NCBI RefSeq assembly: GCF_011290485.1 | Contig: NZ_CP048029.1 | Span: 1 to 64,000 of the forward strand | Source of the DNA: Caldichromatium japonicum | Lineage (GTDB): Bacteria > Pseudomonadota > Gammaproteobacteria > Chromatiales > Chromatiaceae | Length of the DNA: 64,000 nt | Reading direction: 5' to 3' | Shown here: piece by piece, positions 25,587 through 33,690 of the stretch | Layout: each line of letters opens with the position of its first letter | Position numbering within the stretch: position 1 is the first letter of the stretch | The notes under the pieces: model-generated | Seen by the model: the letters and a program-made list of their open reading frames with translations, nothing else | Database searches by the model: none | What the model was told of the DNA's origin: nothing | Translations under genes and position numbers: made by a program

Positions 25587-28282
25587 GTCCACTCCTCCAG
25601 CAGTTCTTGATCGAGGCCCGCGACTTCCTGCAGGAGATCGGCGAAAAGCTGATGGCACTCGAGTCCCAGCCCGACGATGCGGCGCTGATGAATGAGCTCT
25701 TTCGCCTGGTGCATACCCTCAAGGGTAATTCGGGGCTATTCGACTTCCCTGAGATGACCCGGGTATTGCATGCCGGCGAGGACCTGATGGATGCGGTGCG
25801 CAGCCGGCGCCTACCTTATTCCCAGGAGATCGCCGACCGTCTGCTCGATGCCATGGATTATGTCGGTGCCCAGATCGACGCGATCGAAGCCAGCGGCGCC
25901 ATCGACCCCCTGCATATCGAACAGGCTGAAGAGCATGTCCTGGCATTGCGCGAACTGATGCCAGTAGATGCGCCCAGCACTGACCCAGAGACCACCGAGC
26001 TGCCCTCCGCGGCGCCGACCTGGCCAGAGGCACCCCCCCTCGCCGAGTTGCCTGAGGGCGCGCGTCTCTCTGCCTTTCAGTCGATGGGTCCGGATCATCC
26101 GGTGTGGCGGGTCCTCTACCATCCGGCCCCCGATTGTTTCTTCAAAGGAGAGGACCCCTTTTATCAGGCACGCCAAACCCCAGGGCTCGTCTGGGGGCGC
26201 GCCTGGAATCCAGGGGGCTGGCCGCCGCTGGCCGAGCTCGACTGTTATCAATGCGCCCTGGCCTTCGATCTTCTCGTCTGCGGCCCGCGTGCCTCAATCC
26301 TAGAGCATTTCCGCTATGTACCCAATGAGATCCGGATCGAGCCGGTGAATGCACTGGCGCTCGTTGTCCCACAGGGCGATCCAGGCGGCGGACCTGTGGA
26401 TGAGGACTTCGTTGCGCAATCCCTGGATCTCGTGGAACGCGGTGAGCTCGAGGAGCTGAGATCCGCTGCTGCTGCCCTGCTTGAGTTGACAGCGCCTAAG
26501 CGATGGGCAGCATCGGTCTTACGCTGGCTAATGGCGCTGCTCGATAAGATGCCGGAGGATAGATCTGCCATCCAGCGTTTGCTCGCATCCCTCAAGACCG
26601 GTCAGGCGCCTGCTTGGATCCAGGCCGATTGTCCGGAGGTACCCGAAGCCCCCGCCCCCGGGCTAGCGCCAGCAGAGCCCTCTGTTCGCCTCCCCGACCG
26701 TCCCGCCCCGAGCTCAGAGGAGCTGGCCCTGATCGAGCAGCTGATCGCGGTCCAACGCCAGATTCTGGAACTGCCCGACCAGGTCGATTGGCTCCCCGGC
26801 AGGCTCAAGGGATGTGCGGCAACCCTACGCGCAGCGCTGACCCCTCTCGGTCTTGCCACGCCCGAGCTCGACCAGGCGCTTGCAGCAGCGCTTGCCGAAC
26901 GCTCCAGCCTCCCGCTGGCCGTTTGGTTACAAACGATCCAGCCGCGGGCAGCGGTAGGGGAACCCGCGGCTGCACCCAACAATGCCGTGCCGACAGACGC
27001 CCCCGAGCACCCCCAGCCTCTCTCCCCGCCACCGGCGCTAGCCCTCGGTGAGCGGACCCTGCCCGAGGAGGAGCCCAGGTTTGGACGGCGCGCCGAGGAT
27101 GCACCCAGCGCCCGGGTGCTCAAGGTCGATCAGGCCAAGATCGACCGCCTGATGAACCTGATCGGCGAGATGGTGGTGACCAAAAATAGCTTGCCCTATC
27201 TCGCGCGGCGCGCCGAGGATGAGTTTGGCGTCAGGGAGCTCGCCCGCGAGATCAAGGCACAATATACAGTGATCAACCGCATCGCCGAGGAGATGCAGGA
27301 TGCCATCATGCAGGTGCGCTTGCTGCCGGTATCCTTCATCTTTCAGCGCTTTCCCCGCCTGGTGCGTGATCTCTCGCGCAAGCTGGGCAAGGAGATCGAG
27401 CTTGTCCTGGAAGGTGAGGAGACCGAGGCAGACAAGAGCATCATCGAGTCGCTCGCCGATCCTCTGATCCATCTGGTGCGCAACAGCCTAGATCACGGGA
27501 TCGAGCTGCCCGAGATCCGGCGCGCCGCTGGCAAGCCGCCTGCTGGTCGCCTGCTGATCCGCGCCCAGCAAGAATCCGACCGCGTCCTCATCGAGATCAG
27601 CGACGATGGACGCGGGATCGACCCCGCAGTGATCAAGCGCAAGGTTTACGAGCGCGGGTTGATCGATGAGAGCCAGCTCGAACGGCTCTCGGATCAAGAG
27701 GCCCAGAACCTGATCTTTGCCCCTGGCTTTTCGACTGCCGAACAGGTGACCGATCTCTCAGGGCGCGGCGTAGGCATGGATGTGGTGCGCACAGCCTTAG
27801 AAAGGGTAGGAGGAACGGTGGAGCTCCATAGCCAGGTCGGGCGTGGTACCATTATCCGCCTCTCTCTGCCCCTGTCGATGGCGGTGACCAATGTCATGAT
27901 CATCGAGTCCGACGACCAGATCTTCGGGATGCCGATGGATACGGTGGTCGAGACTGTGCGCCTGCCGCAAGGCCAGATCCATGGGATCAAACATCGCCGT
28001 ACAGCTGTGCTGCGCGGTAAAATCGTGCCGCTCGTGGCGCTCAATGACCTGTTGGCCATCCCCGCCGCCCCCCGGCCCAATGCCGAGAATGAGCTGGCGG
28101 TCTTGGTGGTACGCGCCGGCAGCGAGGTCGTGGGGCTCTTGGTCGATGATTTCCGCGAGGTGATCGATGTCATCCTCAAACCGCTGCCCGGTGAGCTCAG
28201 TAAGCTTGCCTGCTACGCAGGGACCGCACTCTTGGGCGATGGTTCGGTGTTGATGGTCTTGAATCCCAAAGGTCTTTTGTAA
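25583..28282 (+). CDS. cheA: Chemotaxis histidine kinase CheA
   Basis: CheA autophosphorylates in the array and passes phosphate to CheY and CheB. The 899-residue protein has an HPt domain with H44 (LVHTLKGNSGLF). Residues about 160-255 form an unfamiliar middle domain (VWRVLYHPAPDCFFKGEDPFYQ ... CYQCALAFDLL) and about 270-500 are a Pro/Ala-rich linker. The dimerisation domain starts near 511 (KIDRLMNLIGEMVVTKNSL). The ATPase domain has N-box HLVRNSLDHG (about 629) and G1 DDGRGID (about 674), and a CheW-like domain follows from about 766. All kinase motifs are present. The ATG overlaps the cheY stop, and the stop (TAATG) overlaps the next gene. Confidence 0.95.
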   Translation: MSPLLQQFLIEARDFLQEIGEKLMALESQPDDAALMNELFRLVHTLKGNSGLFDFPEMTRVLHAGEDLMDAVRSRRLPYSQEIADRLLDAMDYVGAQIDAIEASGAIDPLHIEQAEEHVLALRELMPVDAPSTDPETTELPSAAPTWPEAPPLAELPEGARLSAFQSMGPDHPVWRVLYHPAPDCFFKGEDPFYQARQTPGLVWGRAWNPGGWPPLAELDCYQCALAFDLLVCGPRASILEHFRYVPNEIRIEPVNALALVVPQGDPGGGPVDEDFVAQSLDLVERGELEELRSAAAALLELTAPKRWAASVLRWLMALLDKMPEDRSAIQRLLASLKTGQAPAWIQADCPEVPEAPAPGLAPAEPSVRLPDRPAPSSEELALIEQLIAVQRQILELPDQVDWLPGRLKGCAATLRAALTPLGLATPELDQALAAALAERSSLPLAVWLQTIQPRAAVGEPAAAPNNAVPTDAPEHPQPLSPPPALALGERTLPEEEPRFGRRAEDAPSARVLKVDQAKIDRLMNLIGEMVVTKNSLPYLARRAEDEFGVRELAREIKAQYTVINRIAEEMQDAIMQVRLLPVSFIFQRFPRLVRDLSRKLGKEIELVLEGEETEADKSIIESLADPLIHLVRNSLDHGIELPEIRRAAGKPPAGRLLIRAQQESDRVLIEISDDGRGIDPAVIKRKVYERGLIDESQLERLSDQEAQNLIFAPGFSTAEQVTDLSGRGVGMDVVRTALERVGGTVELHSQVGRGTIIRLSLPLSMAVTNVMIIESDDQIFGMPMDTVVETVRLPQGQIHGIKHRRTAVLRGKIVPLVALNDLLAIPAAPRPNAENELAVLVVRAGSEVVGLLVDDFREVIDVILKPLPGELSKLACYAGTALLGDGSVLMVLNPKGLL

Positions 28283-28524
28283 TGCCGATCGAATATTCAG
28301 ACACCCAGGCGCGTTTACCTGAGATCCTCTCGGTCGAGGAGGCGGAGGGTCTGCTGGAGTGGTTGATCCAGCATCCGGAGGGTATGGTCGATCTCGCCGA
28401 CTGCACCCATCTCCATGCCGCCAATCTGCAGGTACTCCTAGCCGCCCATCCCAAGATCAACGCCTGGCCCGCTGATCCTAAACTCGCTGCCTGGATCAAA
28501 GACAGTCTGCACGGAGGAGAATGA
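28282..28524 (+). CDS. Small STAS-like protein
   Basis: The 80-residue protein (MPIEYSDTQARLPEILSVEE start) has a layout reminiscent of a STAS/anti-sigma-antagonist domain: VEEAEGLLEWLIQHPEGMVDLADCTHLHAANLQVLLAAHP. The usual phosphorylatable Ser/Thr loop is not obvious. A short STAS-like gene between cheA and a second cheY is, as I recall, also present in V. cholerae cluster I. It overlaps cheA at its start and the next cheY at its end, so it belongs to the operon. The assignment is weak in sequence but supported by context. Confidence 0.65.
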   Translation: MPIEYSDTQARLPEILSVEEAEGLLEWLIQHPEGMVDLADCTHLHAANLQVLLAAHPKINAWPADPKLAAWIKDSLHGGE

Positions 28525-28895
28525 CCATGCCTAAGACCATCCTCATCGTCGATGATTCGACCGTGATGCTGATGAGCGTCAAACAGACCCTGGAGCTTGC
28601 TGGTTATCAAGTAGAAACGGCCAAGGATGGGCTGGAGGCCTTCAATCGCTTAAAGTCCGGCTTCAAGCCGGACCTCATCATCACCGACATCAATATGCCC
28701 AACATGAATGGGCTCGAGTTCATCCAAAACGCCCGCAGCATCCTGCGTTTTACCCCGATCCTCGCCCTGACCACCGAGTCGCAGGCCGCCAAGCGCGACG
28801 AGGCCAAGAGGCTCGGGGCCACCGGCTGGCTGGTCAAACCAGTGGGCGGCGAGGATCTCTTAAAGGTCATCAAACAGGTCCTGCCGGGGGCCTAA
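28521..28895 (+). CDS. cheY: CheY-like response regulator (second copy)
   Basis: The 124-residue receiver domain has acidic pair DD (11-12), phospho-acceptor D56 ([12 protein letters not shown]), the LALTTES switch motif and Lys in GWLVKPVGG. It differs clearly from the first CheY of the operon and is closer to the classical CheY/PilH type. The ATG overlaps the preceding stop (ATGA), with GGAGGAG directly upstream. Confidence 0.93.
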   Translation: MTMPKTILIVDDSTVMLMSVKQTLELAGYQVETAKDGLEAFNRLKSGFKPDLIITDINMPNMNGLEFIQNARSILRFTPILALTTESQAAKRDEAKRLGATGWLVKPVGGEDLLKVIKQVLPGA

Positions 28896-28926
28896 GCCGT
28901 ATCCCCCCAATCTGCAGGACCTGGCG

Positions 28927-30201
28927 ATGAGCTACAGTGAGGCCCTTGCCGTGTCTAAATCCCCGATCATCCAGCGTTGGGTCTTGCTGACGCTCGGCCT
29001 ATCCATCGCGACTATTGCAGGCGTCTTGATGTGGCTGCTGTTGCCCTGGCTCGAGACCCTGGCCACCCCCTCGTTTCGCCTGACCAAGTCGATCGTGGTA
29101 GGACTGATCGTCTTGGGAATGCTTGGGGTCTTGCATTGGGTCCTCAACATCCTCAAACACAGCATTTACCGCGACCAGACCCTTATTCAAGAGGCCTGGC
29201 TCAATGTGCGGATCAATACCCTCCAGATCCTCAATCAGATCAAAACCGATTTCCAAACCTTGCCGCGTTATCTAGAGCTGATGCGCAGTCATCTCCAGGA
29301 GGCCATTCGGGTCACCGAATCGGGAACCGTGAATATCCTGCATACCTTGGAAGATATCCGCGGGCAGGCCTTCGCCTTGCGCAATACCCTGCGCGACCAG
29401 GAGTCCAAGGCCAGCGACATCGCCCATGCCCAGTGCAAACGCCTGGAGGATAATGCCAAGATCCTGGAGGATATCGCCGAGTATCAAAGACAACGAACGA
29501 ACCAGATCGAGCAGGACAGGCGGCGGATCCAAGAGGTCCTTGATCATGTCACCCAGCTTGAAGGTCTGACCAGCATGATCCGCAAGATCGCCCGGCAAAC
29601 GAATCTCTTGGCGCTCAATGCTGCGATCGAGGCCGCGCGCGCCGGCGAGGCAGGCAAGGGATTTGCCGTGGTCGCCGATGAGATCAGAAAGCTTTCCCAA
29701 CAGACCGAATCTGCTACCCAAGAGATCAATACCGCGATCGCCGCCATGACTCAAACGGTCAACGAAAACCTCTCAGAGATCGTCTCGGCGACCCGCACCG
29801 AGGAGGAGACCTACAAGGTCCAGCAGATCACAGAAGAGCTCGAGCGGATGAACCAGGCCTTTGAAGAAGTGAGTCGCTATTTGAACCAGATCACCAGTGA
29901 GTCGAATCAGGCGATAGATGCGATCTATCGGGTAATCCTTGCCGCCCTCGGTCAGATGCAGTTCCAAGACATCGCCCGCCAGCAGATCGAACAGGTCCAA
30001 ACCGCGCTCGACCGTTTAAGCGCACATGCTGACCTCGTGGTGGGTGCACTCAATCGGGAAAGACCCGATTGGTCGCCCCTCGAAGAGCGGATCGATGAAA
30101 CCAAGGATGACTATGTGATGCACACCCAGCGCTTGACCCACGCCCAGGTGACCAGCAGTGCGCTCGAATCCGAAAGCCGACCCGCCATCGAACTGTTTTG
30201 A
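28927..30201 (+). CDS. Membrane-bound methyl-accepting chemotaxis protein without a sensor domain
   Basis: The 424-residue protein has two transmembrane segments at about residues 18-42 and 53-75 separated by a loop of about ten residues. It therefore has essentially no periplasmic sensor and could sense through the membrane or the long cytoplasmic coiled coil. The signalling tip reads [38 protein letters not shown] (about 220-260). The C-terminal part ([17 protein letters not shown]) resembles receptors that pair with this kind of cluster. The gene is 31 bp after the second cheY. The C-terminus ends SRPAIELF, without the NWETF pentapeptide used to tether CheR and CheB in enterics. Confidence 0.9.
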   Translation: MSYSEALAVSKSPIIQRWVLLTLGLSIATIAGVLMWLLLPWLETLATPSFRLTKSIVVGLIVLGMLGVLHWVLNILKHSIYRDQTLIQEAWLNVRINTLQILNQIKTDFQTLPRYLELMRSHLQEAIRVTESGTVNILHTLEDIRGQAFALRNTLRDQESKASDIAHAQCKRLEDNAKILEDIAEYQRQRTNQIEQDRRRIQEVLDHVTQLEGLTSMIRKIARQTNLLALNAAIEAARAGEAGKGFAVVADEIRKLSQQTESATQEINTAIAAMTQTVNENLSEIVSATRTEEETYKVQQITEELERMNQAFEEVSRYLNQITSESNQAIDAIYRVILAALGQMQFQDIARQQIEQVQTALDRLSAHADLVVGALNRERPDWSPLEERIDETKDDYVMHTQRLTHAQVTSSALESESRPAIELF

Positions 30202-30277
30202 ACATGGAACCATTCGCGAGGCCGCGGGGTTAATGAGTCAAGCGGCGTTTTGAGTTTGGGCATTTCAGGGGACAGAA

Positions 30278-30412
30278 ATGGATCTGGCAATCGATAGAGA
30301 CAAACCGCCCTCGTATCAGCAGGGGTTGCGGGTGTTGCTCCAGGGGCGCAAGCCAAGGTTGAATCATTGGCAGATCCAGGCCGATGCCGATCCTCGCCGT
30401 CGCCAACCGTAA
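30278..30412 (+). CDS. Possible 44-residue protein overlapping parA
   Basis: A 44-codon reading frame (MDLAIDRDKPPSYQQGLRVL..., ending ADPRRRQP) begins seven bases after a good ribosome site (CAGGGGACAGAA). It overlaps the ParA-like gene by 29 bases. The ParA gene lacks its own clear ribosome site, so this frame may serve to couple ParA translation, may encode a real small basic protein, or both. I do not recognise the sequence. Confidence 0.5.
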   Translation: MDLAIDRDKPPSYQQGLRVLLQGRKPRLNHWQIQADADPRRRQP

Positions 30413-31172
30413 GGGCGGGACGGGCAAGACCACGGTAGCGGTCAATCTCGCGGCTGAGTTGGCTGCACGCGGTCTGCAGGTCCTGCTCCTCGACCTCGAT
30501 TCCCAAGGCCATTGCGCGGTGGGTTTGGGGCTCGAGGTCAAGGCCAGTGATGCTAACCTCCATCAACTGTTTCTTCAGCGTCGAGCCAAGCTCGCTAACG
30601 CCATCCGCCCGACTGCGTTCACCAATCTCTATCTGGCCCCCGCTGATCCCAGGCTCGATCACAGCCGTTGCGCGCCCGACCCCGATCGCCTCCGGCAGGC
30701 GCTTTCGCCGGGCGATCTAGGCCGGCATTTCGACCTGATCCTGATCGATACCCCACCCTCGCTCGATACCCTGTTCCTGAACGCACTCTATGCCGCGACC
30801 CATGTCCTGGTCCCCTATATCCCGCATTATCTCTCACTTGAAGGGGTACGCCAGTTGATCCGTGCCTTGTTCCCGGTGATGAGTCGCCACAATCGCGGCC
30901 TAAAACTCCTCGGATTCGTACCCAATCAAGCCGCCGCGCATATCCGCCTGCATCGGACTGTGACCGCACATATCGGGAGCGAGCTGGGTACAACCCGCAT
31001 CCTGCCGGCAATCCGCGCCGATATCCGGTTCGCTGAGGCCATGGCCGCCGGTCAGCCGATCCGCGTTTATGCCCCCACCAGCCGCGGTGCAGAGGATCTA
31101 GACCGGCTTGCTGCCGCAGTGGGGGAGGCCTTGGGCTTTGGTTCAGGAGATCCACCCGCTGCATCACCCTGA
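30384..31172 (+). CDS. ParA-like ATPase of the chemosensory cluster
   Basis: The 262-residue protein has the deviant Walker A motif KGGTGKTT (10-17) and Walker A' LLLDLDSQG, then LILIDTPPSLDTLFLNAL typical of the ParA/MinD family. Chemosensory ParA homologues (ParC in Vibrio, PpfA in Rhodobacter sphaeroides) position arrays at poles or segregate cytoplasmic arrays. As it follows the receptor gene of a cluster with a soluble double-tipped receptor, a role like PpfA is likely. It is not near a parB gene and is unlikely to be the chromosomal ParA that would act on the parS sites. Confidence 0.87.
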   Translation: MPILAVANRKGGTGKTTVAVNLAAELAARGLQVLLLDLDSQGHCAVGLGLEVKASDANLHQLFLQRRAKLANAIRPTAFTNLYLAPADPRLDHSRCAPDPDRLRQALSPGDLGRHFDLILIDTPPSLDTLFLNALYAATHVLVPYIPHYLSLEGVRQLIRALFPVMSRHNRGLKLLGFVPNQAAAHIRLHRTVTAHIGSELGTTRILPAIRADIRFAEAMAAGQPIRVYAPTSRGAEDLDRLAAAVGEALGFGSGDPPAASP

Positions 31173-31395
31173 CCTCTTACCGCCTATCATCGATGGTACT
31201 GATCTGCCATTTGATCGCAGCGGTCGGATATTTCCCTTCAGCGCAGAAGGAACAGAGGTCGGTGCTGTACGACCACGGCTCGACGCCTGGCATGTCGCAG
31301 CAAGGCGGTCTTGCACTTAAAATTAGTCCTTGTCTTCCTGGTTAAACCGACCAGGGATCTGGGAAACGCCAACAACCCTGTGATCATCAAAGTCA

Positions 31396-32469
31396 GTGAC
31401 CCTTAACATCGGTTTGCCTCGGTTCATCCAGGGCAGCGCGCGCGCCGATTTGGCCGATGCTGTTGCCCGCTGTCTGCCCCTGAGCCTGCGCCGGTTGCTT
31501 GCCCGCTATCATCGCCGACTGATCTTTCAGATCGAGGATGGACAGGCGCGAGCCTATTTGGTCGCTGGCCTCGAGACTCAGGTATTCGGTGGCTTTGATC
31601 CGAATGGGGATCTGCATCTGCCGGGCATGAACGGCGGGCAGAGGCACGATCGCCCGCCGCGGATCGAGGTCCATCTGCCCTCCGAGTCCGTGCTCAGACG
31701 CCGGGTCTCTTTCCCCGCTCAGGTCCGCGTCAATCTGCACCAGGTCCTGCGCTACGAGCTCGACCGCATCTCCCCCTTCAAACCCGAGGATGTGGTCTTC
31801 GATTTCATGGTGCTACCCGGTCCCAGGTCAGCCGAGCGCATCCAGGTCGAGCTCGCCCTCTGCCGGCGCGACCAGGTCGAGGCTTGGATCGAGCGGCTTG
31901 CGGCGTTAGGGGCACCGGTCGAGCGCATCGCCTGGGTGGGTGCCTGGCCAGAGGCCAATCTGCTTCCCGCTGAACGGCGCCCGCAGGCCCGCCGGTTTGC
32001 CCTGAATGCTGCCACCACCCTGGGGTCGATCGCCGTATTGCTCGCTGTTGCTGTCTTGCTCAGCCCCTTATGGCAGCGCGATCAGACGATCCAGCGCCTA
32101 GACACCCAGCTCAAACGCCTGCGGGCCCAGGCTGCTGAGGTCGAGCGTACGCGCCAAGAGCTCGAACGCGTGCGCCAAAGCAGCCGGGCGGTCATCGAAC
32201 GCAAACTCCAACAGCCCAGGCTCTTGGAGCTTCTGCGCGAACTGACCGAGCGCCTTCCGAATGACACTTGGGTACAAAATCTCGAGTTTGGCCCTGAACA
32301 GATCGAGATCCGCGGCGAATCTGGCCAGGCCAGCGCCCTGATCGCTATCCTGGAACAGTCCCCGCTGATCGAGGGGGTGGCCTTCGGCTCACCGGTCACC
32401 CAGATCGCGCAAACCGGCAAGGAGCGGTTCAACATCAGCTTTCGTTATACGAGCGGGGAAAGACCTTGA
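31396..32469 (+). CDS. gspL: Type II secretion GspL/PilN-like protein
   Basis: The 357-residue protein has a cytoplasmic N-terminal actin-like half (RRLIFQIEDGQARAYLV ... LRYELDRISPFKPEDVVFDFMVLPG), one transmembrane helix near residues 210-230 (LNAATTLGSIAVLLAVAVLL), then a periplasmic coiled coil and a PilN-like ferredoxin-type domain (LELLRELTERLPNDTWVQNLEF). This arrangement belongs to the inner-membrane platform of T2SS or PilMN-like systems. The GTG start has no strong ribosome site. Its stop overlaps the TTG start of the next gene (TTGA). Confidence 0.8.
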   Translation: MTLNIGLPRFIQGSARADLADAVARCLPLSLRRLLARYHRRLIFQIEDGQARAYLVAGLETQVFGGFDPNGDLHLPGMNGGQRHDRPPRIEVHLPSESVLRRRVSFPAQVRVNLHQVLRYELDRISPFKPEDVVFDFMVLPGPRSAERIQVELALCRRDQVEAWIERLAALGAPVERIAWVGAWPEANLLPAERRPQARRFALNAATTLGSIAVLLAVAVLLSPLWQRDQTIQRLDTQLKRLRAQAAEVERTRQELERVRQSSRAVIERKLQQPRLLELLRELTERLPNDTWVQNLEFGPEQIEIRGESGQASALIAILEQSPLIEGVAFGSPVTQIAQTGKERFNISFRYTSGERP

Positions 32470-33071
32470 ACACCCCCTGGCCACTGCCTCGCCGGTGTTT
32501 GGTCATCCTGGCCGCCTTGATCCTGATACCGGCCCTAGCCTTGGTAGCGATCGTGGTCCCTTGGCTGAACAGGCTCATCGCCCTCAATGCCCACATTGCT
32601 CAGAGCAGCGACCAGATCGCCCGCTATCGGCGGCTGGTCGATCAATTGCCCACCCTGCGCGCCGAGCTGGAACAGGCGCGGGCTGACAATACCTTTGCCG
32701 CCTTTTATTTCAAGGCGCCGACCCAGGCGCTCGCCGGTGCCCAGGTCCAAGGCCAGATCCAAGAGATCGTTCGGGTCGCAGGCGGGCGCCTGATCAGCAC
32801 CCAGATCCTACCCCCAGAAGGCCAGGAGGTCCCGCCGCGTATCCGGGTACGGGTTCAGATCCAGGGTTCGACCGATACCCTGCTTGCAGTGCTCCAGCGG
32901 CTGGATCAGGCTAAGCCCTTTTTGTTTATCGAACGGCTCTCGGTGCGCTCTTCGGCACGCCCAATGGAGGCGACGAGCCCGATGGCGCGCCGCCCCTTGC
33001 CCGATCAGGGTGGGAACCTCACGCTGCGTCTGGATCTCTATGGTTTCGTACTCGAGGGCAGCAACCCATGA
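32466..33071 (+). CDS. gspM: Type II secretion GspM (GspMb-like)
   Basis: The 201-residue bitopic protein has an N-terminal transmembrane helix (about residues 10-36), a coiled coil (NRLIALNAHIAQSSDQIARYRRLVDQLP) and a PilO-like periplasmic domain (VQGQIQEIVRVAGGRLISTQILPP ... RIRVRVQIQGSTDTLLAVLQRLDQAKPFLFIERLSV). It starts with TTG overlapping the gspL stop. GspL and GspM normally pair in the inner-membrane platform. Confidence 0.82.
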   Translation: MNTPWPLPRRCLVILAALILIPALALVAIVVPWLNRLIALNAHIAQSSDQIARYRRLVDQLPTLRAELEQARADNTFAAFYFKAPTQALAGAQVQGQIQEIVRVAGGRLISTQILPPEGQEVPPRIRVRVQIQGSTDTLLAVLQRLDQAKPFLFIERLSVRSSARPMEATSPMARRPLPDQGGNLTLRLDLYGFVLEGSNP

Positions 33072-33652
33072 GGCTCGGTTTGGCGGCCCTTGTGCTCGGT
33101 CTGACGGTCTTGCTGGCCCTGGAATGGACGCTTTGGTCGCCACAGCTCAAGTCCAATATGGCGGCGCCTTCTACCCCCCCAGCGCCGACGCCGGCCAACC
33201 CAGATACAAACGAACTGTTAGCGCAGTTAGACTCCGGGGAAGAGCGCGACAACTATGCCCTGATTACTGAACGCCCGCTCTTTCGCCCAGACCGCCAGCC
33301 CGACCCCCCATCCGATGCCCAAGCTATCACCCCCCCGTCCGCCGAGGGTGCGCCCTTGGATGCCCTCGATCTGAAGGCGGTCCTGATCATGCCGGAGACA
33401 GCACTCGCCTGGGTCCATGACCCTGCTCAACCCAGGGTGCGCCGGCTGCGAGTCGGCGATGAGGTCCAAGGCTGGGTGGTGAGGGCAATCCTCGAGGATC
33501 GCATCCTCGTCGAGCGACAGGGCCAGCAGGATGCGCTACTATTGCGTGACTATACCAAGGCGCCGCCTACTGCGGCCCCGCCAACCACACGGCCGATCCC
33601 GCCGCGGACCCCGCCGCGTGCCCCCCAACGTACCGCTCCGAAACCGCCTTGA
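33068..33652 (+). CDS. Type II secretion GspC/GspN-like protein
   Basis: The 194-residue protein has an N-terminal transmembrane helix (residues 3-20), a Pro-rich linker, an HR-type beta domain (NYALITERPLFRPDRQP ... LDLKAVLIMPETALAWVHDPAQ...VRRLRVGDEVQGWVVRAILEDRILVERQG), and a Pro/Thr-rich tail. The layout is that of GspC homologues, which link the inner platform to the secretin GspD. It overlaps gspM by four bases and lies just before gspD. It could equally be called GspN by gene order. Confidence 0.75.
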   Translation: MRLGLAALVLGLTVLLALEWTLWSPQLKSNMAAPSTPPAPTPANPDTNELLAQLDSGEERDNYALITERPLFRPDRQPDPPSDAQAITPPSAEGAPLDALDLKAVLIMPETALAWVHDPAQPRVRRLRVGDEVQGWVVRAILEDRILVERQGQQDALLLRDYTKAPPTAAPPTTRPIPPRTPPRAPQRTAPKPP

Positions 33653-33690
33653 TAACCGAAATCAGGCCATAGCGGTCTTTTGCTAAGCGT

